Assembly: GCA_025201705.1 (NCBI GenBank)
Contig: MU616622.1
Span: 62,199-78,966 of the forward strand
DNA: 16,768 bases
Reading direction: 5' to 3'
From: Dissophora ornata
Lineage: Eukaryota > Mortierellomycota > Mortierellomycetes > Mortierellales > Mortierellaceae
This document shows, one piece after another, positions 1-8,483 of the stretch (position 1 is the stretch's first letter; each line of letters starts with the position of its first letter). Under the pieces are notes generated by a model. The model made no database searches. It had not been told where the DNA came from and saw only the letters and a list, made by a program, of their open reading frames with translations. A program made the position numbers and the translations under genes.

Positions 1-192
1 AAAACTTCATTTTTGTCCCTAACCCTGTGAAGAAAGTTCATAGATGATGAAAGCTCGAGCCAGAAAGACGCAAGCGAACGCGAGGGGGTCCGAAACAACG
101 AACAAGCGCGAGAGTTTAGCATCTTCCACTATTCCTAGAGTTTGTCCAGACAGAGTCGGCACGTCTGAAGCAGTTGATCAAGTCTTCAACAG

Positions 193-302
193 CCAGCGAG
201 ACAAACATCGACGATCTCTCCATCCATCAGAACATCCTCTCAGCCTTCTCTTCCGGCGGTGCTGGCGAAAATGCTCCCGCTGCGCCCAAGGAGGAGCTGT
301 AG
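193..302 (+). CDS. Possible 3'-terminal exon of an unrecognised gene (repeat copy 1)
   Basis: I do not recognise the protein. The frame that contains AAC at 204 reads ETNIDDLSIHQNILSAFS and then a Gly/Ala/Pro-rich tail ending in KEEL, with TAG at 300-302. A plausible splice acceptor (TTCAACAG) ends at 192, and AATAAA follows 11 bases after the stop. Compared with the copy at 2558-2655, several changes in this frame are synonymous, the length difference is a multiple of three, and the stop is kept. Those are signs of past or present coding constraint. No convincing upstream exon or donor was found, so it may be a duplicated gene fragment instead of a live gene. The strand and frame are inferred from this pattern only. 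Confidence 0.35.
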
Positions 303-312
303 AAATTTCCTC

Positions 313-318
313 AATAAA
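313..318 (+). terminator. Poly(A) signal AATAAA after the repeat-borne exon
   Basis: A canonical AATAAA lies 11 bases after the TAG at 300-302. It is conserved at the same relative place in the second repeat copy, and repeat similarity ends shortly beyond it. This fits the 3' end of a duplicated transcription unit. Confidence 0.5.
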
Positions 319-407
319 ATTCACTCCACACGCTAAAGGTGCATCCAAATTTGCCACTTCTACTATATTTTGGCCAAGTGTAATCTGCGTGTTGGTCCTT
401 GAACACA

Positions 408-635
408 ATGAACCCCTGTCAACTTACCGACAACCTCACTCCTTCCGCTCCAGACGACAATGAAATCACAAGCGACGAGGGCTATGGGCAGGATGCTGTA
501 GCTCAACCGTTAGACTCTCCAAATGGACTCCCGGGAACCAGCGCTACATCTGAATACAGGAGCTCAACGACACTAGCAAAGACGTCTAACAAGCTCAGAA
601 ATGAAGAGTCGGACTACACCCAACTTCCGTTATAA
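408..635 (+). CDS. Short open frame, doubtful hypothetical protein
   Basis: The ATG at 408 opens a 75-codon frame rich in Asp, Glu, Ser, Thr and Asn, starting MNPCQLTDNLTPSAPDD and ending YTQLPL before TAA at 633-635. It has no recognisable domain, signal peptide or membrane segment, and looks like a disordered acidic peptide. It could be the first exon or a leftover of a gene that does not survive downstream. The same phase stays open again from 828 to 1079 (see that entry). It may equally be chance. I assign no function. Confidence 0.2.
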   Translation: MNPCQLTDNLTPSAPDDNEITSDEGYGQDAVAQPLDSPNGLPGTSATSEYRSSTTLAKTSNKLRNEESDYTQLPL

Positions 636-1349
636 TGACATGCTTGTAAAGAGGTTTGGAGGTGTCATCATAAGCGATTGTATGGGAACTTCGTTGCAAC
701 GAGAAGAAATTCGTAGTAAAAACTATAATGAGAATTCAAATGGTGTCACTACATGTAAAAAGTCAGTACAGCGGGTGGTATAATAACGGGGTTGACTGTA
801 GAAGAGAATCCTCGGTATGAAATTTGAGCAACCGTATCAGACTCGAGACCTTGTTGGTACACAAAACATAACACGACCAATGTACATTTTGCAGTCCCTG
901 CAGTACTTGAACTAAGGATATCCATTCTCAAGAAATTTATTAAAAGTCTTCCTGGGAAGACTGGGTGCTCGCGAAATATTCGTGGGGCGCCCACGAGTGG
1001 CCCAAGAGCCGTCAATCCAAGAACGTCCAACATAATTGAGGGTAAAGTGGAAGATATGAACGAAAAGATACCAATGTAAAGAAGCTGTATGAACTTTCGC
1101 TTATCGTATAACAGCAAAGTGCTATACAAAAGAACACGGTAGGGGTTCAATTATGAGAGCTGGGATATGATCGTTATTGGAAGGCCCCCGTTAGCCATCT
1201 CCCGTATGTGCAAGCAGTTGAAGTACCTGTCATGACTACAGCCCAAGCATACACGTCATTTGTGTATTATAGATCCCGCTGTCAAGTAAACTTGCCTACG
1301 CCAGGGTAATAGTCATCATTGCCATTAATCGCGACAAAGGACACGGCAA
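636..1349. other. Intergenic stretch with no supported gene
   Basis: No recognisable gene or RNA was found. Frame 828-1079 (+) is open for 84 codons without an early ATG and ends KVEDMNEKIPM before TAA at 1077-1079. It reads more like a protein than most chance frames but matches no family I know. A long minus-strand frame (749-1150) lacks a credible start. The stretch is less GC-rich than the mannanase coding exon to its right. Its right end serves as promoter for the gene at 1447. Confidence 0.4.
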
Positions 1350-1356
1350 TATAAAT
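1350..1356 (+). promoter_or_regulatory. TATA box (TATAAAT) of the mannanase gene
   Basis: TATAAAT lies 97 bases before the ATG at 1447, in the context CGGCAATATAAATAG. An A/C-rich leader with repeated TCAACTCACTCAACCC-like sequence follows. The spacing fits a TATA-driven, possibly strongly inducible secreted-enzyme gene with a short 5' leader. Confidence 0.6.
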
Positions 1357-1446
1357 AGTGGTCGCGTCGAACATGCAACAATGACATTATCCTAACTACA
1401 ACTGACACAATCCTCAACTCACTCAACCCAATCTGCCTCCCTCACC

Positions 1447-2142
1447 ATGAGAATTACTGCCATCCTTTCTGCCGTCCTCTTGGCCATCGCCGTCGTTGCT
1501 GCCCCCGTTGAGGTGAGTGTCGCGAACACGCCGCACACCCATCTGGGATACTTGAGTTTCCTGTATTAGCTATGTTGGATTCTCGGCCTAATTTCATTTT
1601 CCATATTATAACCACCACCAAACAAGAAATCCTTGAACGGTAAACGTGCCGCGGCGGACCGCGGCTCGTACACGGTCTCGGGTCTGGGCGCCCGCAAGAA
1701 GGCCGTCTTGAAAAGTGGAGGAAACACCCTTGCACTGGCAGTGGCCATGCTGGAGACCGAAAAGATGAGCACTAACTACACCTACGGCGACGGCAAGACC
1801 GGCGACTCTGGAAACTTCGGCATCTTCAAGCAGAACTGGTTCATGATCCGTCAAGCCGCCCCGCAATACTCCAATTATACCAGCGAGCAGTGGAACGCGG
1901 GAGCAGCACTCAACAGCAACCTCAGCTGGGATGTGAAGGTGCTCAAAGCCGCCCAGTCGAAGTGGGGTATCAATCTCTGGTTCGCAGGGCACCGCGACGG
2001 GGAGAGTGGATTCCAAAACCCGAACACCACGGACATCCAGAACTACCGCAATGCCGTCTATTGGATCAAGGCGCAGATTGACTCCAACTGCGTCTACCGC
2101 ACCGATGACACCCGATTCTGGGTGAGCGTCCCTGCCATTTAG
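1447..2142 (+). CDS. Secreted GH134-type endo-beta-1,4-mannanase (two exons)
   Basis: The predicted 193-aa protein is encoded by exons 1447-1512 and 1627-2142, with a 114-base GTGAGT...CAAG intron. Exon 1 encodes almost exactly a signal peptide (MRITAILSAVLLAIAVVAA). A KR pair at residues 28-29 suggests Kex2-type removal of a short propeptide. The mature part has the hallmark blocks of glycoside hydrolase family 134: AMLETEKM, then YGDGKTGDSGNFGIFKQNW, and later WFAGHRDGE. GH134 enzymes have a lysozyme-like fold and invert mannan chains. As I recall, the Streptomyces enzyme uses a Glu and an Asp 12 residues apart; here E65 and D77 have that spacing. N72-Y-T and a later N-Y-T are N-glycosylation sequons. 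Likely role: extracellular attack on beta-mannan. The coding exon is GC-richer than its flanks, and the gene sits between direct repeats. Family is fairly sure; activity is inferred. Confidence 0.82.
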
Positions 2143-2178
2143 CTCACAAGTTATATCTCATAGTCAGATCATATTGTG

Positions 2179-2184
2179 ATTAAA
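2179..2184 (+). terminator. Possible poly(A) signal ATTAAA of the mannanase gene
   Basis: The common variant ATTAAA lies 37 bases after the stop at 2140-2142. No exact AATAAA occurs nearer, so this is the best candidate but it is weak. Confidence 0.35.
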
Positions 2185-2365
2185 TCCCTCCCTGTCTCTC
2201 ATAATTTTCGTCTCAACATTACCGTGGTTGGGATACATAAATCATGGGGGTTTGGAGAACGCTGAATGTCGCGCTTGGATTATACTCTAGCTTGAACTCG
2301 GTTGTCGCTCTACGATTAGAAGCAAAGGATTGCGTGTTTCCAAGAACAGGAAAGGGAGGAAAGAA

Positions 2366-2695
2366 AAAACTTCATTTTTGTCCCTAACCCTGTGAAGAAA
2401 GTTCATAGATGATGAAAGCTCGAGCCAGAAAGACGCAAGCGAACGCGAGGGGGTCCGAAATAACGAGCAAGCGCGAGAGTTTATCATCTTCTATTATTCC
2501 TAGAGTTTGTCCAGACAGAGTCGGCACGTCTGAAGCAGTTGGTCAAGTCTTTCACAGCCAGCGAGACAAACATCGACGATCTTTCCATCCATCAGAACAT
2601 CCTCTCAGCTTTCTCTTTTGGAGATGCTCCTGCTGTGCCCAAGGAGGAGAGTTAGAAAGTTCATCAATAAAATTCACTCCATATGCTATCATTGT
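2366..2695. repeat. Direct repeat, copy 2
   Basis: This is the second copy of the segment at 1-335. Its left boundary is visible: similarity can be checked only from 2366, where copy 1 meets the window edge, and it runs to about 2690, past AATAAA at 2666-2671. It lies tail-to-tail with the repair-nuclease gene, whose stop is at 2792-2794. Copy 2 has a 12-base in-frame deletion within the Gly/Ala-rich tail relative to copy 1. Confidence 0.95.
2558..2655 (+). CDS. Possible 3'-terminal exon of an unrecognised gene (repeat copy 2)
   Basis: This is the counterpart of 193-302. The acceptor-like TTTCACAG ends at 2557. The frame reads ETNIDDLSIHQNILSAFS, then a shorter tail ending PKEES, with TAG at 2653-2655 and AATAAA at 2666-2671. 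The third-position changes and the preserved stop suggest an exon; the loss of four codons falls in the low-complexity tail. No upstream exon of this gene is recognisable between the mannanase gene and the repeat, so this copy is probably a truncated duplicate. Function unknown. Confidence 0.3.
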
Positions 2696-2755
2696 TCTTG
2701 GCATCAGTCTGCTGCATTGCTGATTGCATTATGCACGTACAAAATATATACGAGT

Positions 2756-2777
2756 TTTATTGATGAAAGCTTTTATT
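2756..2777 (-). terminator. Two AATAAA poly(A) signals for the PSO2-like gene
   Basis: Read on the minus strand, AATAAA occurs at 2777-2772 and again at 2761-2756, 15 and 31 bases after the stop codon at 2794-2792. The repeat-borne AATAAA at 2666-2671 faces it on the plus strand, so the two transcription units converge here. Confidence 0.55.
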
Positions 2778-2791
2778 AGGTATCGATGCAA

Positions 2792-5382
2792 TCATTCCCA
2801 TCCAATACCCTGCCGTCGCTCGTCCTCCCATCGTTTGAACCACTCATGCATTGTATGTCGACCCTTCTCACTGCCGACACCGACAGTTGGAATGATTTTG
2901 AGGATATTTAGCGACCGAACAAATCCTGCGAGCTCACTAAAGCTCGAGTGTTCCGAATACGGAACCGGGTATATCTTGACCGTCGTAGAAGTAAAGCTCG
3001 GCTTGAGCTCCAATGTCGTCGGGGTCCTTGCTATAGTCTGTTCGGACGACCCGGTTTCAACAGAGGTATACTTTTTAGATCCCGTAAATGTCCATCCTGT
3101 AGGTCGGATTGCAATAAGCCGAGAAAACGTCGGCGAAAGCGAGTCCAGATAATCTTGTAAAGATTCCGGCGACATTTCAGAGCCCATGTGGAGCAAGTGT
3201 ACCTGAGCCTCCAGTGGATTACTCGTCAACAAGCTCATAAGCTCTGGATCTTCTAGGCACGCCAGGAGCTGTAGCTTGGAATGTTGAACAAACACCTTGC
3301 TACCGATAGCCTTTGCGATTGCCATGAAGACCCGCTCCTTGCCGATCAGGTACGTGCCAACGCAGACGACAATCTTATTCTTTTCCTTGGGCTCCTGCCA
3401 CTGTTGCTTGGATCTGATGCTCTGTGACGTCTTGATCGACATTGAGAGCAGCTTCTCACTGTTTCCTGACTCCTTCTTGAGCCAGCTCTCCATGATGTTG
3501 ACCTTCTTGGTTACTTTGATAACAGTTTGAGTGGCCGCCTGGCTATTGTGGATACCCACTTCCTTGCAAACAAGACTCGCTGTTTCACGAATAACAAGAT
3601 CCTGCGGCGGAAACGTGTACCTCGGGTTGCTGTAGGTTGTGTCGAGGTAAAGAATATCAATTGGTAAATTTTGAGGCTGGCGTAGGATTGGGTCCACCGA
3701 CATCTCTGGACACGCCCTGAAATCACCGGTGTGGAGGTAACGCCGCCGTGGATTCTGCAGATCAAACACAAACAGTACTGATCCGGGACAATGATTGGCG
3801 TCCATGAGTCTGACGGTTACGCCATTGATAACTGTTGGTTCGTACATGGGTAGCCTTCTGACGCGTTGTGAATCCACCCTCAAACGACTGATCACAAGGT
3901 TGGCGGTGATACTAGAGCAGTAAATTGGTCCATGATTCCAGGTCGCTGTTAAACCTCCATAATGGTCTGAATGGAAGTGCGATAAAAAATATGCGTTGCA
4001 GCCCTCAATAGCCCCGTAACAAAATGCATCTACAGTAAAGCTGGTGTCTGCAAGAGCAACATCGACGAATTAGTCAATGTTCAATAGAAGTAGGCGCGAC
4101 AACGCCATGGAATGCAGATACGACGTTTGAGTATGTACCTGGCATTTTCTTGTAAAATGGGCAAGGCCTTGGGGTCTTTGGTTTGGAATGCCATTTACCC
4201 TTATTACCAGGGGGTTGAGTGGCAGTTAGAGCAGTCTTGCCACTGCCTGAACGAGAAGGGAGATTCGTAATAACAGAACGAATAGTTCCGATGATGGAGG
4301 ACAAAGGGTTACTAGATATTGGCTGCGTTGTTGCTGGTCGCTCCGATGCCGTTGGTATTGGATCAGGAGTAGATCCGTCAAGGCAGCGATTCACATGTGC
4401 GTCAGGTGTCTAGCAAAAATGGTAAATATCGAGGTGAGTCCGATGCAATGCTATTACCTTTAAGCGTGAATGAATCCATGACGGGACAGATAAGATTGCT
4501 ACGCACCATTGTGTCGAGACTCATTAAGTCCAAACCACAGATGGGACAACTGTTCTCAGGTGTCGAGTCTCCAGTCAGACCAGGGTCATGGTCTATTTCA
4601 AACTGGCCCATGTCCCACTCTTGGATTTTGTCCATATCCGGGAATTCGCCACGAAGCATGTCATCCTCATTATCTTCATTGCAATCTGGATCATTGGCAA
4701 TATCTAACTGAGGGTCGAATATCGAGGGTCGTGTTTTCGAGTTGCAATTCAAAAATGCTTCATCTCCATTACCGTCTTCCTCCTGCTCAAGATCCGTCTC
4801 CCTCAGAGCTGCAAAAATTGCATAACCTTGGCCAGCGATGTCATTTGTTTGTTCTGCCTCTTGTATATCCTCAGAGTCGTCGGCTTCCGCCGAGTTGAAC
4901 TCCTCCGCCATCCCCTCTGTGGCGAATGGAATAATAAGGTCCCTGATCTCGGTGCCGATGATCTCTTGAAAATGACGCTCTTCTTGGTCCGTGCAATCTG
5001 GAACGGATGGTAGGCTCCATGGATCTGAATCTTTGGTCGGAGTATTGCTCTTTTTGGGCTCCTTAACGCTCCCTGAAAGCCGAGCATCCTGCTGAACGTC
5101 CTCTACAGCTGTGGTGGCTGGTAACGTTGACGGCGTTGATGGTAAGGATGCTGTGGTGGGCGTGGGTGGTGATGTTGGTACTAGAGTAGTGATGGTGGTG
5201 GCAGCGACACAGTCGATAATTCCGGCGCCCACGCTCGAAACGGAGGAAGGGGGCGATGGGGAGTGGGTGCGGGGTCTTCGAAGGGAGAGGATGCGTTTCT
5301 TTGCGGGGATGGGTCGCTCTACGACATTGGGTTCGAAGTTGGATTGAGGTTCTAGGTCATGCTTCCGATGATTCGCGTCCAT
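2792..5382 (-). CDS. PSO2: Pso2/Snm1-type DNA interstrand-crosslink repair nuclease (three exons, complete)
   Basis: The exons run 5382-4507, 4409-4139 and 4047-2792, giving 800 aa. Introns of 97 bases (GTGCGT...CTAG) and 91 bases (GTACAT...GCAG) restore continuous frames. Snm1/Pso2 is a nuclear metallo-beta-lactamase/beta-CASP 5' exonuclease that unhooks DNA crosslinks. The N-terminal ~275 residues are low-complexity and acidic, with a basic NLS-like patch AKKRILSLRRPR near residue 28. A UBZ4-type ubiquitin-binding zinc finger follows: C279, C282, H297, C301, split by intron 1. The catalytic core begins with RPCPFYKKMPGTSFTVDAF. It carries H406, H408, D410, H411 (HFHSDH), H468 in DANHCPGS, D491 in HTGDFR, D518 in LYLDTTY, GTYLIGKERVF from 613, and H749 in PYSEHSSF. 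The DRMBL region spans about 610-775. All metal-binding positions look intact. Yeast Pso2 is 661 aa; the longer N-terminus is typical of filamentous relatives. The start is the first in-frame ATG of the long first exon. Confidence 0.93.
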
Positions 5383-6160
5383 GTGCAGAAATGTGTGTGT
5401 ATGTTGAGTGTTGATGGATTACATGAACAAGTTGTTGCGGTCCATGATGTCGATCCTGTACTTGTTGTGAATGCGAAGAGATGTTATGGGCAGTGGCGAG
5501 TGGAGTCAAACGAGTTGGGGGCAGACTGCTTTTCTGCCCTTGACTTCGCCACTGGTGATGTGTGTTGAAGCTTCCATAAGAGGTGCCGTTCTTGATCCTC
5601 GCTTGGGGTGATCTGCATTTGGGCAGTATCACCATCACATCCCGTCGTCCCCTCGCTTGCTCGTCTGCTCCCAGCCCTTCTGCGTTTCTCGGATACGGGC
5701 GAGAAGGCCAAAATGCAGCGCATCAAGTTGCTTGCTCTGCATTGGTTGGGTCGAGCTGCATGGAGGAAATTTATTTTTGGTATTGTGTATGTGTGTGTGC
5801 GCAATTTGCGTCATTGTGAATTTTTGAATTTCCTTTTCGTCAGCGCTGGTTGGTCGCCTGTCAGTCGCATTGTACAGTAGTCAGACTCGCCTTGCCGTGA
5901 CCACAATTTTTTTCCTCTGGGTGAGCGAGTGCTGCTATTTAAGACCGACCGCAATCCGTCCTCTTTGTTTCCTCTTCATTCAACTTTTGTACACTATCCC
6001 GTCATCCCACTCTCATCCCGCTGACTCCCATCAACTAATCCTCCTCTTCATCCGCACTCAACACACCCACACATACTCTCTCTTCCCCGCTTCACCAGCC
6101 AAGCGAACCAAACCAAACCACACCAAACCAAACAAGCAAGTCTACTCTCTATCGCCCACC
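5383..6160. promoter_or_regulatory. Divergent intergenic promoter region (PSO2-like / A20-AN1)
   Basis: This 778-base gap separates two gene starts pointing outward. On the plus strand TATTTAA at 5936-5942 lies 219 bases before the AN1-gene ATG, followed by a long pyrimidine-rich leader and a CCAAA-type repeat at 6105-6133. No clear TATA serves the PSO2-like gene. A short GT-rich run occurs at 5788-5800. No other coding or RNA gene was seen. Confidence 0.6.
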
Positions 6161-7441
6161 ATGGAAGACAACAACACCTCCCAGAACTTGCCCATCACCT
6201 GCGCAAATGGCTGTGGTTTCTACGGGTAAGCCAGGCTCTTTCTTTGGGTTTCCCTTGTCGCCATATCACCTAGCACTCTATACCTGTCCCATTGAGGACA
6301 TGTGCATTCACCAGAGCAACCCTTTATTGTTCGTCTTGCTGCCTTTTGCCCCTCTCTTTCCTACCCCTTGAACCCCCCACCCCTTCTACCCCCGTTGATT
6401 CTATTCTGCCAATTGCTTGCCAGGTGTGCTTAGCATGAGCACGACTGTGTGGTTGCCTCAAAGGCACGGTTCTCTGTCCCCGCTTGGGGGATGAGAACAT
6501 GCTCTTGTGGGCTGAGAACCTGCTCTCGCTGTGAACATCATACGTGGCAGCAGTGCTGCCCCTTGGCCTTCAGTACCACTGTGTCATATGGATGCTCTCT
6601 TATTACTGTTACCCAAACTCTTTTTTCATGGAAACTATTTTTTCTTCCGCGTGATCTCCATCGCCTGACCGCTGAGCCATGCATCCATTGACTGCATTGA
6701 CTAATCGACCAATCCGCTCTTCGTTTCGTCATGTATGTGTGACCTGCATATAGGAACCCCATCAACAACAACATGTGCTCAAAGTGCTTCAAGGAAGTCA
6801 GCCAAAAGAACAATAACGGCGACAGCAGCAGTACGGCCTCCGCTGGCGCCACCACCTCCTCACAAAAGCAGACAGAACCCGAGTTGCCCTTGACGCACTT
6901 GGCCCCCGCAGCAGCCACTCCCCCATCATCGACCTCAGCCTCCCAGGCACCACCACAGCCATCACCGGCACCAGCAATAGTACATCATCAGAAGCCACAA
7001 CCGTCTCTGTCCGCTATCGTTACACCAGCACCTGCTGCACCTTCAACAAAGATACCGGACGGCCCCGCCGGTGAGCGACCAGTCCAGGCGAACAAGGGAC
7101 GATGCTTTATGTGCCGTGCAAAGGTAATGATCAGTCACTATAAATAATATTTATGATATTCATGTAATTTAATTGGAGACCCGATTCCAATGACGACGTT
7201 GTGGACCGCAATGGCACCAAATTAACATCTGCTGCTTGTTGTATCACAATAGATTCCACTCGCAAAGCAGGCCATCAACAAGTGTCGATGCGAATACGTA
7301 TTCTGTGACGCACACAAGGGGATCGACAAGCACGACTGTGATTTTGACTTTGCAAAGATGGGCAAGGATCTGTTGACGAAGGCCAATCCAAAACTGAATG
7401 ACAAGCCTCGGGGTGGTCGCAGCTTCACTCGCATGGATTAG
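6161..7441 (+). CDS. A20/AN1 zinc-finger stress-associated protein (three exons)
   Basis: Exons 6161-6225, 6754-7123 and 7253-7441 encode 207 aa, with introns of 528 and 129 bases. Proteins of this type (animal ZFAND5/6, plant SAPs) bind ubiquitin through A20 and link it to the proteasome or stress signalling through AN1. The A20 finger is C14, C18, C30, C33 (CANGC...MCSKC); intron 1 interrupts it at Gly22. Residues ~38-135 form a Ser/Thr/Pro/Ala-rich linker. The AN1 finger has C139, C142, C156, C158, C163, H166, H172 and C174, all present; intron 2 falls inside it after K145. The tail ends GGRSFTRMD. It probably acts in cytosol or nucleus, having no signal or membrane segment. The in-frame ATG at 6773 could give an AN1-only form lacking most of A20. 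Family is very sure; substrate partners cannot be read from sequence. Confidence 0.93.
6426..6526 (+). other. Structured element inside the long AN1-gene intron
   Basis: Three adjacent inverted repeats lie mid-intron. GTGCT/AGCAC pairs at 6426-6442, and TGCC/GGCA pairs around 6454-6466. A strong hairpin spans 6469-6498, with GTTCTC/GAGAAC as outer stem, a two-base internal loop, then an inner stem closed by GCTT. Directly after it, TGAGAACATGCTCT (6492-6505) recurs with one change at 6513-6526, period 21. Perfect snoRNA boxes are not visible. It could be a splicing regulator, a processed ncRNA or an alternative promoter, or it could be chance. Confidence 0.4.
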
Positions 7442-7477
7442 CGAAATGTTCTTGATTCTGTGCCAGCGGTTTCTTGT

Positions 7478-7483
7478 AATAAA
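7478..7483 (+). terminator. Poly(A) signal AATAAA of the A20/AN1 gene
   Basis: AATAAA lies 36 bases past the TAG stop at 7439-7441, in TTGTAATAAAATAG, the expected place for the 3' end signal. Confidence 0.7.
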
Positions 7484-8354
7484 ATAGACGAACTCTCAAG
7501 ATAAAACGTTTTCAACCTATGATGCTGTGAGTTCCCTGAACCGCGCCAGCAGCAAAGAGAAGGGTGCTGCGCGCCTTACCACTTACTAAGCCGACCCCAA
7601 ATGACGGGTTTCTTCGGTGTTCTATTTCGGAAAACCAAACACGTTTGCGGTTGGATATGTTTCTGGATGGTGTTTCCTATCGTGCCAAAAGTCAATTGAA
7701 TCCTTTTTTGACAGGGTGAGATGCAACTCCGAGGGTCTATGCCATGTGTCTTGGATAAACTACTAGATCCGGGCATCAACTAGGTTTATGCGAGCTATGT
7801 GAAGGTAGTTTAGTCTGTGTTGTTTTTATATAGCCCCAGGAGGGTCTGACCGTGGGTCTACAGATCCCTTGCGTGGTCCACCCGACCCGCCATCAACTTT
7901 TCATTGATCCATGCATTCTGGGTTTGTGTTCACTTCTTTCGGCCTGTCTGTTGGCCACCGCAGTCGACAGAGCGATCGAAGAAAGGCGAACCTTATCACC
8001 CATTGACGTTCATTACTAATTGCGCAGGTCGTAAGACCTCACGCCATGGGGCACACCAGTTCATCTGGGTTGCAGGGCGCTTTTGTCCGGCTGGCCTTTG
8101 ACTGCTCTTTTTTGATCAAAGTGCACGAAGGAAACCAATCCTGATCCAATGAGCGGGGACCCCTACACCTGCTGGGAAACAAAAAAAAATTATTACAGTG
8201 TGCTGGGTTGCTTGTCTCTCCAACATCACAGGAGCGCGTTTCGGCGAACATTTGGAGGAAAATGAGATCATACTGCTCTCTGGTCAAATGCATTATTAAG
8301 CGTGGATGATCGGTTGATCGGCATTGCATGTCCGCAAGCCCGACGTACTGTACA
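7484..8354. other. Intergenic region upstream of the Hsp31-like gene
   Basis: No gene, tRNA or repeat could be supported. Short frames on both strands lack recognisable motifs. TTACTAA, the element bound by yeast Yap1, occurs at 7583-7589 and 8013-8019. A stress-element-like CCCCT lies in GGGGACCCCTAC near 8156-8165. These are short motifs that occur by chance, but the downstream gene's family is oxidative-stress responsive in yeast. A TATATA-like TTTTATATAG occurs around 7825-7834 with no gene nearby that it would serve. Confidence 0.4.
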
Positions 8355-8361
8355 TATAAAT
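8355..8361 (+). promoter_or_regulatory. TATA box (TATAAAT) of the Hsp31-like gene
   Basis: TATAAAT lies 129 bases before the ATG at 8484. A TC-rich initiator-type stretch at ~8385-8405 follows. The arrangement matches the TATA box of the mannanase gene. Confidence 0.65.
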
Positions 8362-8483
8362 ACCATCGCACTTTCCCACTCCTTTGTATTTCTTTTCTCT
8401 CTCCACAACTGCACTCGTACGCACTCTATCTATCACTCCCTCTATCCTTCAATTAACACGCAACGTCTTTGCTCTCGACAACA

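Larger units (their letters stand above)
1..335. repeat. Direct repeat, copy 1 (left end outside the window)
   Basis: This segment recurs in the same orientation at 2366-2695, an offset of 2365. The first ~95 bases are identical in the two copies. Positions 96-192 differ at roughly eight sites. Positions 193-302 differ at about ten sites plus one 12-base gap. Similarity is lost just after the AATAAA at 313-318. The copy begins at or before base 1, so its true left boundary is unknown. The repeats bracket the secreted mannanase gene. Confidence 0.95.

Noticed and set aside
749..1150. 133-codon minus-strand open frame with hydrophobic stretches
   Set aside because: It needs a TTG start, has no family motif, and overlaps a plus-strand frame of equal plausibility. 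AT-richness and lack of context argue for chance.
8039..8371. 110-codon minus-strand frame in the Hsp31 promoter region
   Set aside because: It covers the TATA box of the Hsp31-like gene, has no recognisable motif and an odd composition.
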